A stretch of 64,000 bases of DNA, from positions 372,001 through 436,000 of the forward strand of contig NZ_CANMFD010000005.1 of assembly GCF_947496995.1 (NCBI RefSeq), in the 5' to 3' direction. A program made the translations under genes and the position numbers. Below are positions 17,624 through 26,468 of the stretch, in pieces. The stretch comes from an uncultured Roseibium sp. (GTDB lineage Bacteria; Pseudomonadota; Alphaproteobacteria; Rhizobiales; Stappiaceae). The stretch's first letter is position 1. Each line of letters begins with the position of its first letter. Below the pieces are notes generated by a model. That model was not told the origin of the DNA, searched no databases, and saw only the letters and a program-made list of their open reading frames with translations.

Positions 17624-18361
17624 ATGACTCAGGAACTCAAGACAGCCATTGTTACAGGTGGCAGCAAAGGCATTGGCGCGGCTATCGCGCAGCGCCTCGC
17701 GCGGGACGGCCACGCGGTGGTGGTGAATTATGCGCGTGATGAGATCAGCGCAAATCAGGTTGCCGCCGAAATTGAAGATGGAGGCGGCAAGGCGCTGGCC
17801 GTCAAGGGGGATGTCGCGGAGCCGCAGTGCCTGACGGACCTGTTCGATGCGGCGGAGAAGGCTTTCGGCCCGGTGTCAGTCCTTGTGAACAACGCCGGCA
17901 TCATGCGCGGCGGGCCGATCGGCGCTGTTTCCGATGCCGATTTCGAGGCCCAGTGTGCGGTGAATATCGGCGGAACGTTTCGCGGTTTGCGCGAGGCCTC
18001 CAACCGACTGGCAGACAATGGAACAATCGTCAGTCTGTCGTCGAGCGTCGTCGGCCTTTATCAACCGGCATATGGCGTCTACGCCGCGACGAAGGCCGCC
18101 GTGGAAGCCATGACCCACGTGCTGGCAAAGGAACTCGGCGCGCGCGGTATCACCGTCAATTGCGTCGCGCCGGGGCCTGTTGAAACCGAATTCTTCATGA
18201 CCGGCAAACCGGATGCTGTTGTCAAGGCAATCCGGCAGATGAACCCGTTCAATCGGCTCGGGACACCCGAAGATATCGCCTCGGCGGTCGCCTTCCTGAC
18301 CGGCTCCGACGGACGCTGGATCAGCGGCCAGATCCTGCGCGCCAACGGCGGCGTGATCTGA
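17624..18361 (+). CDS. Short-chain dehydrogenase/reductase (SDR)
   Basis: The 245-residue classical SDR has the cofactor loop GGSKGIG, the NNAG motif, the catalytic Ser in VSLSSSVVG and the YAATK catalytic pair. The FabG-like C-terminal part (SDGRWISGQILRANGGV) is complete. It is an NAD(P)-dependent oxidoreductase of unknown substrate. The start at 17624 has GAAGGAGA upstream. A 4-OT-type tautomerase follows 24 bp later and a LysR gene is divergent, so the unit resembles an inducible detoxification module. Confidence 0.88.
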   Translation: MTQELKTAIVTGGSKGIGAAIAQRLARDGHAVVVNYARDEISANQVAAEIEDGGGKALAVKGDVAEPQCLTDLFDAAEKAFGPVSVLVNNAGIMRGGPIGAVSDADFEAQCAVNIGGTFRGLREASNRLADNGTIVSLSSSVVGLYQPAYGVYAATKAAVEAMTHVLAKELGARGITVNCVAPGPVETEFFMTGKPDAVVKAIRQMNPFNRLGTPEDIASAVAFLTGSDGRWISGQILRANGGVI

Positions 18362-18385
18362 CACCCCGCCCTGAAAGGAAAAACC

Positions 18386-18598
18386 ATGCCTTTTGCGAAT
18401 TACAAACTCCCGCAGGATTCCCTCACGAACGCCCAGAAGGAAGACCTGATCCACAAGACAACCGAGTTGATGGTCGGCTTGTTCGGTGAGGCCGTGCGGC
18501 CCACGACGATGGTTCTGGTCGAAGAAATCAAGGACGGCGGATATGGCCGCGCGGACGAGGTGTTCGTGATGCCGGATGACTATCGCGTCAGGGAATAA
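18386..18598 (+). CDS. 4-oxalocrotonate tautomerase family protein
   Basis: The 70-residue protein starts MPFANYKLP, so removal of Met exposes the catalytic Pro1 of the tautomerase superfamily. Length is typical for 4-OT-type small tautomerases, which form oligomers and interconvert keto-enol forms. GAAAGGA precedes the ATG. It is probably cotranscribed with the SDR gene. A broken copy of its C-terminal half lies at 22146-22248. Confidence 0.85.
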   Translation: MPFANYKLPQDSLTNAQKEDLIHKTTELMVGLFGEAVRPTTMVLVEEIKDGGYGRADEVFVMPDDYRVRE

Positions 18599-18779
18599 TG
18601 CCCTCGGTTCAACGGGCGTTCACTTTGCCGATTGCGCATTGCCACCGTTCGCGTCGGCCATTTGAACCTGGTGCTCCATCAAGACGGAACGGAACCGAGC
18701 ATCCTTATGAGGAAGGTTCGGCAGTTACGGCTGCCGCGTCCTTTTGGTCCCGGGCCGGGTCGGCTGAAGATCTGCCAGT

Positions 18780-19685
18780 TCAGGAAACCCTGCCGTGATC
18801 CGCAAGGAAATCAAGCAGGGCCCGGACACGGGAGGGTAATGGGCCGCCCTGGCCGAGGTGGATGGCATGAAAAGCTTCCCGGTCTCCGGGATTGAGATGA
18901 TTGAGGACGGGGATGAGCCGGCCGGTGGCAATGTCGTTACGGACCGTAAAGGCGGCCAGCCTGGCGAGCCCGTTTCCGGTCAGGGCCAGCCGGCGGAGGG
19001 CTTCGCCGTCACTTGCCTTCACCCGGCCGGAAACCGGCAGGACAATGGTCCCGCTCTTTCCCTTGAGTGGCCAGCCATCCACCGTTCGGACATAACCGAA
19101 CCCCAACCGAGAATGCTTATCGAGATCCTCAACGCTGACAGGTGTTCCAAATCGCTCAAGATAGGCGGGGGAGCCGACGATGACCATGGCGGTCTCACCG
19201 AGTTTGCGGGCGACGAGGCTTGAGCTCTTCATCGGTCCGGCACGCACCGCAACATCCGTCCGCTCCGTCAAAAGGTCGACGACCCTGTCCGTCTGGACGA
19301 GATCGAGGGTGATGCCGGGATGGAGTTCCAGGAACATCGGCAGGACCGGTGTCAGGATATGGGCTGCATAGGAGGCGCTGGTGTTGATGCGGATGCGCCC
19401 GACAGGCTCTTCTCCGGCGCGCGCGCTGCGTTCCGCATCCTCGATATCCGCGAGGATGCCTGTGGAGCGTTCATAAAACGCACAGCCTTCCGGAGTGAGC
19501 TGAAGAGCGCGTGTCGAACGGTTGACCAGCCGTACACCCAACCGGGTCTCCAGGCGCGAAACAAGCTTGCTGACCGCGGAAGGTGTCATGAGGCAGACGC
19601 GGGCTGCGGCTGAAAAGCCCCCTTGTTCGACCACTTGCACGAAGACTTCCATTTCTCCGGACCGATTGACTTCGGAGCGCGCCAT
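18780..19685 (-). CDS. LysR family transcriptional regulator
   Basis: The 301-residue protein has a LysR HTH (FVQVVEQGGFSAAARVCLMT, PSAVSKLVSRLETRLGVRLV) and a full substrate-binding domain with GRIRINTSASYAAHILTPVL. It is divergent from the aldo/keto reductase gene at 19786, with a 100-bp gap, and probably regulates it. It is a different subfamily from the LysR at 16633; they share little outside the HTH. Confidence 0.9.
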   Translation of the reverse strand: MARSEVNRSGEMEVFVQVVEQGGFSAAARVCLMTPSAVSKLVSRLETRLGVRLVNRSTRALQLTPEGCAFYERSTGILADIEDAERSARAGEEPVGRIRINTSASYAAHILTPVLPMFLELHPGITLDLVQTDRVVDLLTERTDVAVRAGPMKSSSLVARKLGETAMVIVGSPAYLERFGTPVSVEDLDKHSRLGFGYVRTVDGWPLKGKSGTIVLPVSGRVKASDGEALRRLALTGNGLARLAAFTVRNDIATGRLIPVLNHLNPGDREAFHAIHLGQGGPLPSRVRALLDFLADHGRVS

Positions 19686-19785
19686 GTTTCCGTCAATTCA
19701 CAGATGATGTTCTTGGCGGCACTCTAAATCAACGAACGGTCTGCGTCTATCTTTCCATCAACGCGACAACCGAAAGGAACATTCG

Positions 19786-20835
19786 ATGGAATACCGCACG
19801 CTCGGCCGATCCGGTCTGAAAGTCCCTGTCCTCAGTTTCGGTACCGGCACCTTTGGCGGATCAGGACCCCTGTTCGGCGCCTGGGGGAATACAAGCATCA
19901 AGGAAGCCCGCCGCCTCGTCGACATCTGTCTCGAAGTTGGGGTCAATCTCTTCGACACCGCGGACGTCTATTCGGGTGGTGCGTCGGAAGAAGTCCTGGG
20001 TGCGGCTATAAAGGAGCGTCGGGACAAGGTGCTTATCTCGACAAAGGCAGGCCTGCCGATGGGGGACGGACCCAACGACGCCGGATCGTCGCGGCTGCGG
20101 TTGATCCGGTCGGTGGAAAACGCGCTGAAGCGGCTCGGCACCGATCATATCGACATCTTCCAGCTCCATGCTTTCGACGCTTTCACGCCGGTGGAGGAGG
20201 TCCTTGCCACGCTGGACACACTCGTGCGGGACGGCAAGATCCGGTATGTCGGTGTCTCCAACTTTTCCGGCTGGCAGATCATGAAGTCGCTGGCGGTCGC
20301 GGAGAAAAACGCCTGGCCGCGATACGTCGCCAACCAGATCTATTACTCGCTGGTCGGCCGTGACTACGAATGGGACCTGATGCCGCTCGGTGCCGACCAG
20401 GGGATCGGTGCGCTCGTCTGGAGCCCGCTCGGCTGGGGACGGCTGACCGGCAAGATCAGGCGGGGCGAACCATTGCCCGAGGGAAGCCGTCTGCACGAGA
20501 CGGCCGGCTTCGGACCGCCCGTGGACGACGACCATCTTTTCCAGGTGGTGGATGTGCTGGAAGAGGTGAGCCGTGAGGCCGGGAAAACCGTGCCACAGGT
20601 CGCGCTCAACTGGCTTCTGCAACGTCCGACAGTCTCCTCCGTCATCATAGGTGCGCGCAACGAAGACCAGCTTCGCCAGAATCTTGGTGCTGTAGGCTGG
20701 TCCCTTTCGGGAGAGCAGATCGGCAGGCTGGACGCTGCCAGCGCGGTAACGGCGCCTTATCCGCATTTCCCTTATCGGCGGCAGGAAGGCTTTGCCCGGC
20801 TGAATCCGCCTTTGACGGGGGAGGTACGCACCTAG
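19786..20835 (+). CDS. Aldo/keto reductase
   Basis: The 349-residue (beta/alpha)8 NADPH-dependent reductase has the catalytic tetrad in view: Asp and Tyr in FDTADVYSGG, Lys in ISTKAGLP and His in FQLHAFDAF. The cofactor segment SSVIIGARNEDQLRQNLGA near the C-terminus is present. It resembles the YdbC/YajO-type branch acting on aldehydes and ketones; the substrate is unknown. GAAAGGAAC precedes the ATG. It is convergent with the histidine kinase gene, with 5 bp between stop codons. Confidence 0.92.
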   Translation: MEYRTLGRSGLKVPVLSFGTGTFGGSGPLFGAWGNTSIKEARRLVDICLEVGVNLFDTADVYSGGASEEVLGAAIKERRDKVLISTKAGLPMGDGPNDAGSSRLRLIRSVENALKRLGTDHIDIFQLHAFDAFTPVEEVLATLDTLVRDGKIRYVGVSNFSGWQIMKSLAVAEKNAWPRYVANQIYYSLVGRDYEWDLMPLGADQGIGALVWSPLGWGRLTGKIRRGEPLPEGSRLHETAGFGPPVDDDHLFQVVDVLEEVSREAGKTVPQVALNWLLQRPTVSSVIIGARNEDQLRQNLGAVGWSLSGEQIGRLDAASAVTAPYPHFPYRRQEGFARLNPPLTGEVRT

Positions 20836-20840
20836 AAGCT

Positions 20841-21929
20841 TCAGCTGGGTCGGGCGGTGGCCCCCTCCGCTACCATTGGCTCTGACCGGGTTCCGATGAT
20901 GTAGCGTGTGCCGTTTTCGTCGGAGGAAACTTCCACCTGGGCGCCGAGCTGGGAGGCAAGGGTGGAGATGAGCTTGACGCCGAGGGACCCGCGCTCCGTG
21001 AGCCCGGTGAAACCGACGCCGTCGTCGGAGACTTCCAGCATCCAGGCCTTGTTGGTCCCCTGCATACTGACCTGGATAACGCCGCTCGGCCTGCCGGTGA
21101 AGGCGTGCTTGTAGGCATTGGTCACCAGTTCGTTTATCAGGAGGCCGACAACAATGGTGCTGTCCCGTTCCCAGGTGAAGTCGGCGATTTCCGTTCGGAT
21201 GGACACTCCCTTGTCGACCGGGGCCGATTTCTCGAGGTTGCCGCACAGTTCCGCCAGATAGGCAGGCAGGTGGACCGTTCCCGTGTATCGGTCGCCCCGG
21301 TACAGGAAGGAATTTACGGTCGCGTAGCTTTCCACCCGGCCGAGCGCGGCCTGGAGCGCATACATGATCGTCTCGTCCTCGGCATGCTCGCGCATCTGGA
21401 AGCGGAGCAGGCTGGCGACGGAGGCAAAGTTGTTCTGGACGCGGTGCTCGATTTCCCGCAACAGCATTTCCCGGTCGGCAAGGGCCTGCCACATGGTGCG
21501 CCGGAAGAGTTCGGCCAGAGCCACGACGAAGAAGGCGGCCAGGATATTCACGATGACACGCGGGCCGTCGCTCGGATCCTCGAATGCCAGGCTGCCGTTG
21601 AGCGGGAGAACATAGTACCAGGCGTAGAGCGAGGAGAGTACGGCCGTCAGCAATCCGGACTGCCATTTGCCGAACAGGGTCGCCAGCAGGACAAAGGGAA
21701 CCATCAGGGCAAAGGGGCCGGCGCCGCTCCAGAGAAAATCGAGAACCCACCGCAAGCTTATGCCCGAGACGGTACATAGAAGCGCGAATGCCACCTGGAC
21801 CAGCACAGGTGAAAACGATGGAAACGCGGCTTCGATGTTGTAGGTTGCGAGGGAGCGGCCACTCCCGAAAAACTGGCTGAATGGCTTGCGCACGCCTGCC
21901 TGTAGATTGCGCAAAGACGCGACTATCAT
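20841..21929 (-). CDS. Membrane histidine kinase with DUF4118-like sensor and HisKA_2 core
   Basis: The 362-residue protein has three or four N-terminal hydrophobic segments (about residues 35-145) resembling the KdpD-type DUF4118 membrane domain. A HisKA_2 phosphoacceptor follows (REIEHRVQNNFASVASLL), then a HATPase domain with NELVTNAYKHAF and SDDGVGFTG. This class often signals to general-stress regulators in alphaproteobacteria, but no response regulator is adjacent. I chose the ATG at 21929 because GGAG lies 7 nt before it; the frame stays open further upstream, into the tautomerase remnant. Confidence 0.85.
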   Translation of the reverse strand: MIVASLRNLQAGVRKPFSQFFGSGRSLATYNIEAAFPSFSPVLVQVAFALLCTVSGISLRWVLDFLWSGAGPFALMVPFVLLATLFGKWQSGLLTAVLSSLYAWYYVLPLNGSLAFEDPSDGPRVIVNILAAFFVVALAELFRRTMWQALADREMLLREIEHRVQNNFASVASLLRFQMREHAEDETIMYALQAALGRVESYATVNSFLYRGDRYTGTVHLPAYLAELCGNLEKSAPVDKGVSIRTEIADFTWERDSTIVVGLLINELVTNAYKHAFTGRPSGVIQVSMQGTNKAWMLEVSDDGVGFTGLTERGSLGVKLISTLASQLGAQVEVSSDENGTRYIIGTRSEPMVAEGATARPS

Positions 21930-22145
21930 CTGGTCACTCCAAGCGGGCTCCACACGTGAAGTCCCATTCCCAAGCCAATTAGCAGACTGCAAAGGGGCCG
22001 CAATAACAAAAGATACGAAGAGGCCAGAAATATGAGAATAAACGCGTTGAACCGGCTTTTTGTTCCGCCGCGCACGCGGTAGTTGCGGGGCGGCGGCTGC
22101 CTGGCCCTGCTGTTCTTTTGTTCTCGCGGTGTTTTCAGCGATTTC

Positions 22146-22248
22146 GTGCGGCCACACCATGGTTCTCGTCGAGGAAATCAAGGATGGCGGTTATGGCCGC
22201 GCGGACGAGGTGTTGGTGATGCCGGATCACTGGCGCGTCAGCAAATAA
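22146..22248 (+). pseudogene. Truncated copy of the 4-OT tautomerase gene
   Basis: From GTGCGGCC to the stop codon this stretch is closely similar to bases 18496-18598 of the tautomerase gene, and in the remnant it reads MVLVEEIKDGGYGRADEVLV before ending RVSK. The first half of the gene, with Pro1, is missing, and an indel just before MVLVEE breaks the frame. It is a relic of a second tautomerase gene. Confidence 0.85.
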
Positions 22249-22335
22249 TATCCACCGCCCAAAAGCAGAACCGCAAGGCCCGCGCCCGCATCAGGTGTTG
22301 GAGCATCGAGCGGTCGGTTGAACGCGCGATGCTCA

Positions 22336-22371
22336 TTTATGGGTCCACACCCTAGGGTGTGGACCCATAAA
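22336..22371. repeat. Perfect 36-bp palindrome at the element border
   Basis: The palindrome is centred on the CTAG at 22352-22355. Both arms are MITE termini, so this looks like the right end of one element abutting the left end of the next. The sequence to the left (22250-22335) is too decayed to show the rest of a first copy. Confidence 0.8.
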
Positions 22372-22621
22372 ATTATGCTTTCAGGTCGTTCAGAAAATGA
22401 TTGGCGCCAAGGCGCAAGATCGCAGGAAACCTCTCTGGTTTTCAAGATTTTGCAACGCTGGAGACAGTCGCTTTCTGAACGATCCGAAGGACATCAATCC
22501 GGCTGCGAAGAGCCGCGTCAAAGCCTTTGCCCCATGCACCAGCATGGCTCTTCAGGCTTTTCCTTGCTCTTCTTTGCCGGCTTGATGCCTGAAAGTACAA
22601 TTTTATGGGTCCGTACCCTAG
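22352..22621. mobile_element. MITE-like element, long form (CTAG-bounded, IS630-type ends)
   Basis: The element has terminal inverted repeats: left CTAGGGTGTGGACCCATAAA, right its near complement ending CCCTAG. Without bases 22386-22491 it matches the 163-bp element at 47236-47398 in opposite orientation (164 against 163 bp). The 106-bp extra block has its own inverted ends (TCGTTCAGAAA and complement). It has no coding capacity. CTAG borders with a central TA resemble target use by IS630/Tc1-type transposases. It lies between the tautomerase remnant and a hydrolase gene. Confidence 0.8.
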
Positions 22622-23673
22622 GACTTTGAGAAGAAGCCTGTGACGGCGTCGATGATCATCTCGTGTTTGGCGGCGCGCGGCGCGCCGCCGTTCTCGCAGA
22701 TCATTTCATCCCCCGGTTCCTCTTCCGCCAGGAGTTCGAACCCTCCGGGTTTGCAGACCCCGAGGAAATCGAAGTGCGACAGGGTTTCGGGCTCGATGTA
22801 CCGGGTCTTGCCGGACGGCAGGGATGCGACCAGGGAACGGGATTCGATGTCGAGGGTCAGGCCGGAATTCATGATCGGTGCTCCGAAGATCAGCATTGGC
22901 CGCTCGATCCGGGCCAGGCTGGCGTCGGAAAAGCTCTGCGTTCCGCCGAGATCGAAAACCGCGAACGCCCTGATGCGGGGATCGGACAGGTCCGCTTCAA
23001 TTTGGGCGCGGTCTTCATCCGTCTGCGCGATTTTCCAGCCGCGAAGAATACCGCAGGCCAGTTCGTCCGGCATTGTGCTGCAGAACCGTTCCAGCCGTGC
23101 CGTGTCGTAGAGGCCGCCTGCCAGTGCGACGGCGGTGAAGCCGCCCAGAGAATGGCCGGCCATGAAAATCCTGTCCGGATCAACGAGACGCGCAAGGTCA
23201 GGGGAGGTGAACATGTGGTCGATGACCCGGGAGATGTCCTTCGGCCGTTCCCACAACTGGCGCGTCAGGTCCGGATCACGCGACCAGGTGGAGGTGCCGG
23301 GGTGGCTGATCGCGGCCACGACATATCCGCGTCGGGCCAGAGCACCGGCAAGCCAAGCCTGATTGTAGGCATTGCCGAACATCCCGTGCGACAGGACGAC
23401 AAGCGGGAACGGGCCTTTTGCGGGAACCGCGTCTTTCACCACCTGCGTTCCGGTCCAGACCTTGCTGTCGAAGTCGTAGGTCAGCGGTTCGACCGTATTC
23501 GTGGGATACCAGAGAAAACCGTCGAGATCGCGGCCGCCCTCAGGGTCGGGATCTGGGTCTGCGATTTCCAGGACGCTCATGGCTGCTTGATAGGACTGTG
23601 CCTGGGCCGAAGCTGCAAAGGCCGTCAAGAACGCGGCAAGAAGGCCGGCAAGAAGGAATGAAATGAGTTTCAT
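22618..23673 (-). CDS. Exported alpha/beta hydrolase (dienelactone hydrolase-like)
   Basis: The 351-residue protein starts with a Sec signal (MKLISFLLAGLLAAFLTAF, cleavage near AQA). The hydrolase core has FPLVVLSHGMFGNAYNQAW, the nucleophile elbow AGHSLGGF and the acid/His region ETLSHFDFLG, like the predicted dienelactone hydrolase group. It probably cleaves esters in the periplasm. A GTG at 23682 is an alternative start; neither has a strong binding site. The TAG stop is formed by the CTAG border of the MITE at 22352-22621, so the natural C-terminus may have been altered. Confidence 0.82.
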   Translation of the reverse strand: MKLISFLLAGLLAAFLTAFAASAQAQSYQAAMSVLEIADPDPDPEGGRDLDGFLWYPTNTVEPLTYDFDSKVWTGTQVVKDAVPAKGPFPLVVLSHGMFGNAYNQAWLAGALARRGYVVAAISHPGTSTWSRDPDLTRQLWERPKDISRVIDHMFTSPDLARLVDPDRIFMAGHSLGGFTAVALAGGLYDTARLERFCSTMPDELACGILRGWKIAQTDEDRAQIEADLSDPRIRAFAVFDLGGTQSFSDASLARIERPMLIFGAPIMNSGLTLDIESRSLVASLPSGKTRYIEPETLSHFDFLGVCKPGGFELLAEEEPGDEMICENGGAPRAAKHEMIIDAVTGFFSKS

Positions 23674-23801
23674 AGTAAGCACCGATACTGGTTTCAGGTG
23701 ATATCGAAGCTGGGCGGCAAGCCAATTTGAATCAACGTCTTGGGCCGTCTATACCTGTCCTTCATCCTGATCGAGGACAGGCCCCGACAGAAAGAGGACA
23801 G

Positions 23802-24872
23802 ATGGACGACCCCGCGCTGGTCAGTTTTCCACTGCCGATGCTCACCGCACTGTTGTGCAGCGTGCTGGCCATCCTGGTCTGGCGACTGGAGCTGGGTCCT
23901 GTCCGGGCCAATGCCTTGTTCTCGGCCTTCTTCGGACTGGGCGCCGTTTCCTCCTATTTCGTTGCCCTGCGGTTCGGCTACGGGTTCGACGCGCTGATCC
24001 CGCTGCAACGCACCTTGCCCTTGTTTATGGCGCCCTTGCTGTATCTGGGCTTTGCCTCAATGACGGTCGAGAAACGCGAGCTCGCCGGATCCCTCCTGTT
24101 TCACCTCGGTGCACCTTTCATTGCGATGGGTCTGTTCTGGCTGCTTGCCGAAGACCTGAAGGCTCTCGACTGGCTGATCAGCGCCAGCTATGCGGTCTAC
24201 GCTCTCGCCCTTTACCTGTTGTGGCGAAAAGGTCCGGACGCGCTGATCTTCGCGCGTGTCGACATGACCCGCAGCCTGTCGAACTGGATCTTGCGCGGTG
24301 TCGGTTTTTTGATTTTCTTGCTGTTTCTGGACACGGCGATCGCGGTTGATTTCGCGGTCAACCGGGGCAGCAACGTCGTCAGGCTGATCTCCTATGGCAC
24401 CGTTCCCCTGATCCTGTTGCTGCTTGCGGCCCTAGTCACCCTGCCGCTGGTGTTCTCCCGGTCGCGCGTGACCGCGCAGGCATTGCCGGCACCCGACGCC
24501 GAGGACACGCAGGTCGAGGCGAGATTGCGGACACTGATGGATGAGCAGCAGTTGTTCCTTGACCCTGACCTGACCGTTCAACGGCTTGCCAGGCGTCTTC
24601 ACCTGCCGGCGCGCAGCCTGTCCGCGGCGATCAACAGGACGCAGGGTTCGAACGTGTCGCAATATGTGAATACGTTCCGGCTGGCGCATGCGGCCCGGCT
24701 GCTGGTTGAGTCCGATGACAGCGTCACGAAGATCGCGGCGCAATCGGGGTTCATGACGCGATCGAACTTCTATCGCGAGTTCCAGCGGGTCCATGGCCAA
24801 TCGCCCACCGAATACCGGCTGTCCACGAGGCCGGAAAGGGAAACGGGTCGCGCCGGGTCGCAGCAGGCGTGA
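23802..24872 (+). CDS. AraC family regulator with membrane domain
   Basis: The 356-residue protein has about seven hydrophobic segments (residues 8-225) followed by a C-terminal AraC/XylS double HTH (TVQRLARRLHLPARSLSAAI and IAAQSGFMTRSNFYREFQRV). Membrane-embedded AraC regulators of this layout bind DNA from the inner membrane; the signal is unknown. The start at 23802 follows AAAGAGGAC; longer frames lack a site. It faces away from the exported hydrolase gene (128-bp gap) and probably controls it or the serine hydrolase downstream. Confidence 0.85.
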   Translation: MDDPALVSFPLPMLTALLCSVLAILVWRLELGPVRANALFSAFFGLGAVSSYFVALRFGYGFDALIPLQRTLPLFMAPLLYLGFASMTVEKRELAGSLLFHLGAPFIAMGLFWLLAEDLKALDWLISASYAVYALALYLLWRKGPDALIFARVDMTRSLSNWILRGVGFLIFLLFLDTAIAVDFAVNRGSNVVRLISYGTVPLILLLLAALVTLPLVFSRSRVTAQALPAPDAEDTQVEARLRTLMDEQQLFLDPDLTVQRLARRLHLPARSLSAAINRTQGSNVSQYVNTFRLAHAARLLVESDDSVTKIAAQSGFMTRSNFYREFQRVHGQSPTEYRLSTRPERETGRAGSQQA

Positions 24873-25110
24873 TGTCCGGTTCCAGATCGCTTCAGTGCAG
24901 TCGCGGGGACGTCTTGCCGGAATGCCGTATGGCGGCAAAATCAACTTTAATTTCATATTTGCCGTGCCATCAATTCCTGCGAGTCCCGGACCGCAGGATG
25001 ACCGGCGTGTCCGGATTCACATTTTTCTGGCATGGCAGTTCCCCGGAAGCTACCGTGAAGAAACCGCAACTGTGGGGTGCGGACGGGACTTTATCAAGCA
25101 GGATATTTCC

Positions 25111-26223
25111 ATGAAATTCAAAGCCTTAATCTTTGCCATCGCGACCGCTGCGACGCCCGCCGCTGCCGCCGCCGAGGACGCACTGCTTTCGGAGGCGCTG
25201 GAGTTCACTGCCCAGATCTTCTATCTCGACACGGCTGTGCCGGGCTTGGTCATTGCCGGCGTCCGTAACGGAGAGACTGCGGTTTTCGGTTTCGGCGAAA
25301 CCAGCAAGGGCAGTGGTGTTACGCCTGACGGGGACACGGCGATCGGCGTCGGCTCCATCACCAAGTCGTTCACGGGCCTCACCCTTGCAAATCTTGCTGC
25401 CGAGGGAACTGTCGCGCTGACCGACCCGGCCGGGCCGCTGGTCGATCTCGTCGACAAGCTGCCGGAGCGCGAAGGTCACCAGATCCGCCTCGTCGACCTT
25501 GCCACCCATGCCAGCGGCCTGCCCCGCGAACTGGAGGAGGTCCCGAATGTCGAGAAATACAGCGATGCCTCGTTCAAGGCCAACCTGAAGGATGCCGGCC
25601 TGCTGTTCACGCCCGGCACCGGGCTGCTTTATTCCAACATCGGTTTCGACGTGCTGGCGATGGCCCTGTCGGGGGCGGCCGGCAAGCCTTATGAGGCGCT
25701 TCTGAAAGAGAAGGTGCTTGATCCGATCGGACTGACCGCAACAGGCTATGCCAAGCCAACCGGCGGCACCGTCCTGACCGGCTATGACTGGAATGGCAAC
25801 GAGATGGACCCGGGCGAACCGATCCCCAACAGATCGGGCGCGTCCCAGCTCTACACCACCGCCAATGACATGCTGCGTTACCTGGAATGGAACCTCGACC
25901 GCTTCGGCAGCGAAGGCATGGAAGCGCGGGCGATAAGCCATGCGGCCTGGACGATGCGCGACGGGATGGACCCGGTCTACGGCCTGGACGAATCCGGTCA
26001 TATGAATGCCATGGGTCTTGGCTGGGTCATCATGATGCCGGAAGGAGACCGCCCGCTGATCATCCAGAAGGCCGGCGGCAGCCACGGAGTGTTCAGCTAC
26101 CTGGCGTTCGCCCCGAGCCGGGGCGTCGGCATCTTCATTTCGATCAACCAGTTCAATTTTTCCGCCAGCATGGAAATGGCCAACGTCGTCAACGACCTGA
26201 TCGCCGTTCTGGCGCCGCGCTGA
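25111..26223 (+). CDS. Exported serine hydrolase (class C beta-lactamase/PBP-like fold)
   Basis: The 370-residue protein has a Sec signal (MKFKALIFAIATAATPAAAA). It continues with a beta-lactamase-related domain with SITKSF (SxxK nucleophile, near residue 82) and YSNIGF (YxN, near 174). Such proteins are more often esterases or D-aminopeptidases than beta-lactamases. The region before it (24873-25110) shows no gene. The last 267 bases plus a few after the stop are duplicated at 27900-28173. Confidence 0.88.
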   Translation: MKFKALIFAIATAATPAAAAAEDALLSEALEFTAQIFYLDTAVPGLVIAGVRNGETAVFGFGETSKGSGVTPDGDTAIGVGSITKSFTGLTLANLAAEGTVALTDPAGPLVDLVDKLPEREGHQIRLVDLATHASGLPRELEEVPNVEKYSDASFKANLKDAGLLFTPGTGLLYSNIGFDVLAMALSGAAGKPYEALLKEKVLDPIGLTATGYAKPTGGTVLTGYDWNGNEMDPGEPIPNRSGASQLYTTANDMLRYLEWNLDRFGSEGMEARAISHAAWTMRDGMDPVYGLDESGHMNAMGLGWVIMMPEGDRPLIIQKAGGSHGVFSYLAFAPSRGVGIFISINQFNFSASMEMANVVNDLIAVLAPR

Positions 26224-26468
26224 GACGGGCTGCCTGTCAGAACGTGTGAAAGCTGCTTTCCCGGGACGGGATCGGTATTCTGTTCCGGGAAGGAGCTTGT
26301 GGCTGGCGCCGGGTCTTCCCCTTTGCGGGGAAGATGTCCGTGAACTGACTGAGGGGGACGTGGCGCGGTGCGCTCCGCGAATGCCGCGTTATACCGATAG
26401 GCTGTTGTCCCCTTCTCTCCTGCTGAAGACGGATCCCCCGATTTGTCCCGACCCTTGAAAACGAGCTT

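Noticed and set aside
22227..22445. Minus-strand frame ending in a hydrophobic segment that resembles a sorting-signal C-terminus (TPDAGAGLAVLLLGGGYYLL)
   Set aside because: It runs through MITE ends and into the tautomerase remnant, and the N-terminal part is element sequence. It is at most a relic of a membrane protein.
26310..26400. Hairpin CTTCCCC-TTTGC-GGGGAAG and nearby sequence as an operon terminator
   Set aside because: It lies about 90 bp after the hydrolase gene with no T run and looks more like a worn intergenic repeat; not firm enough to list.
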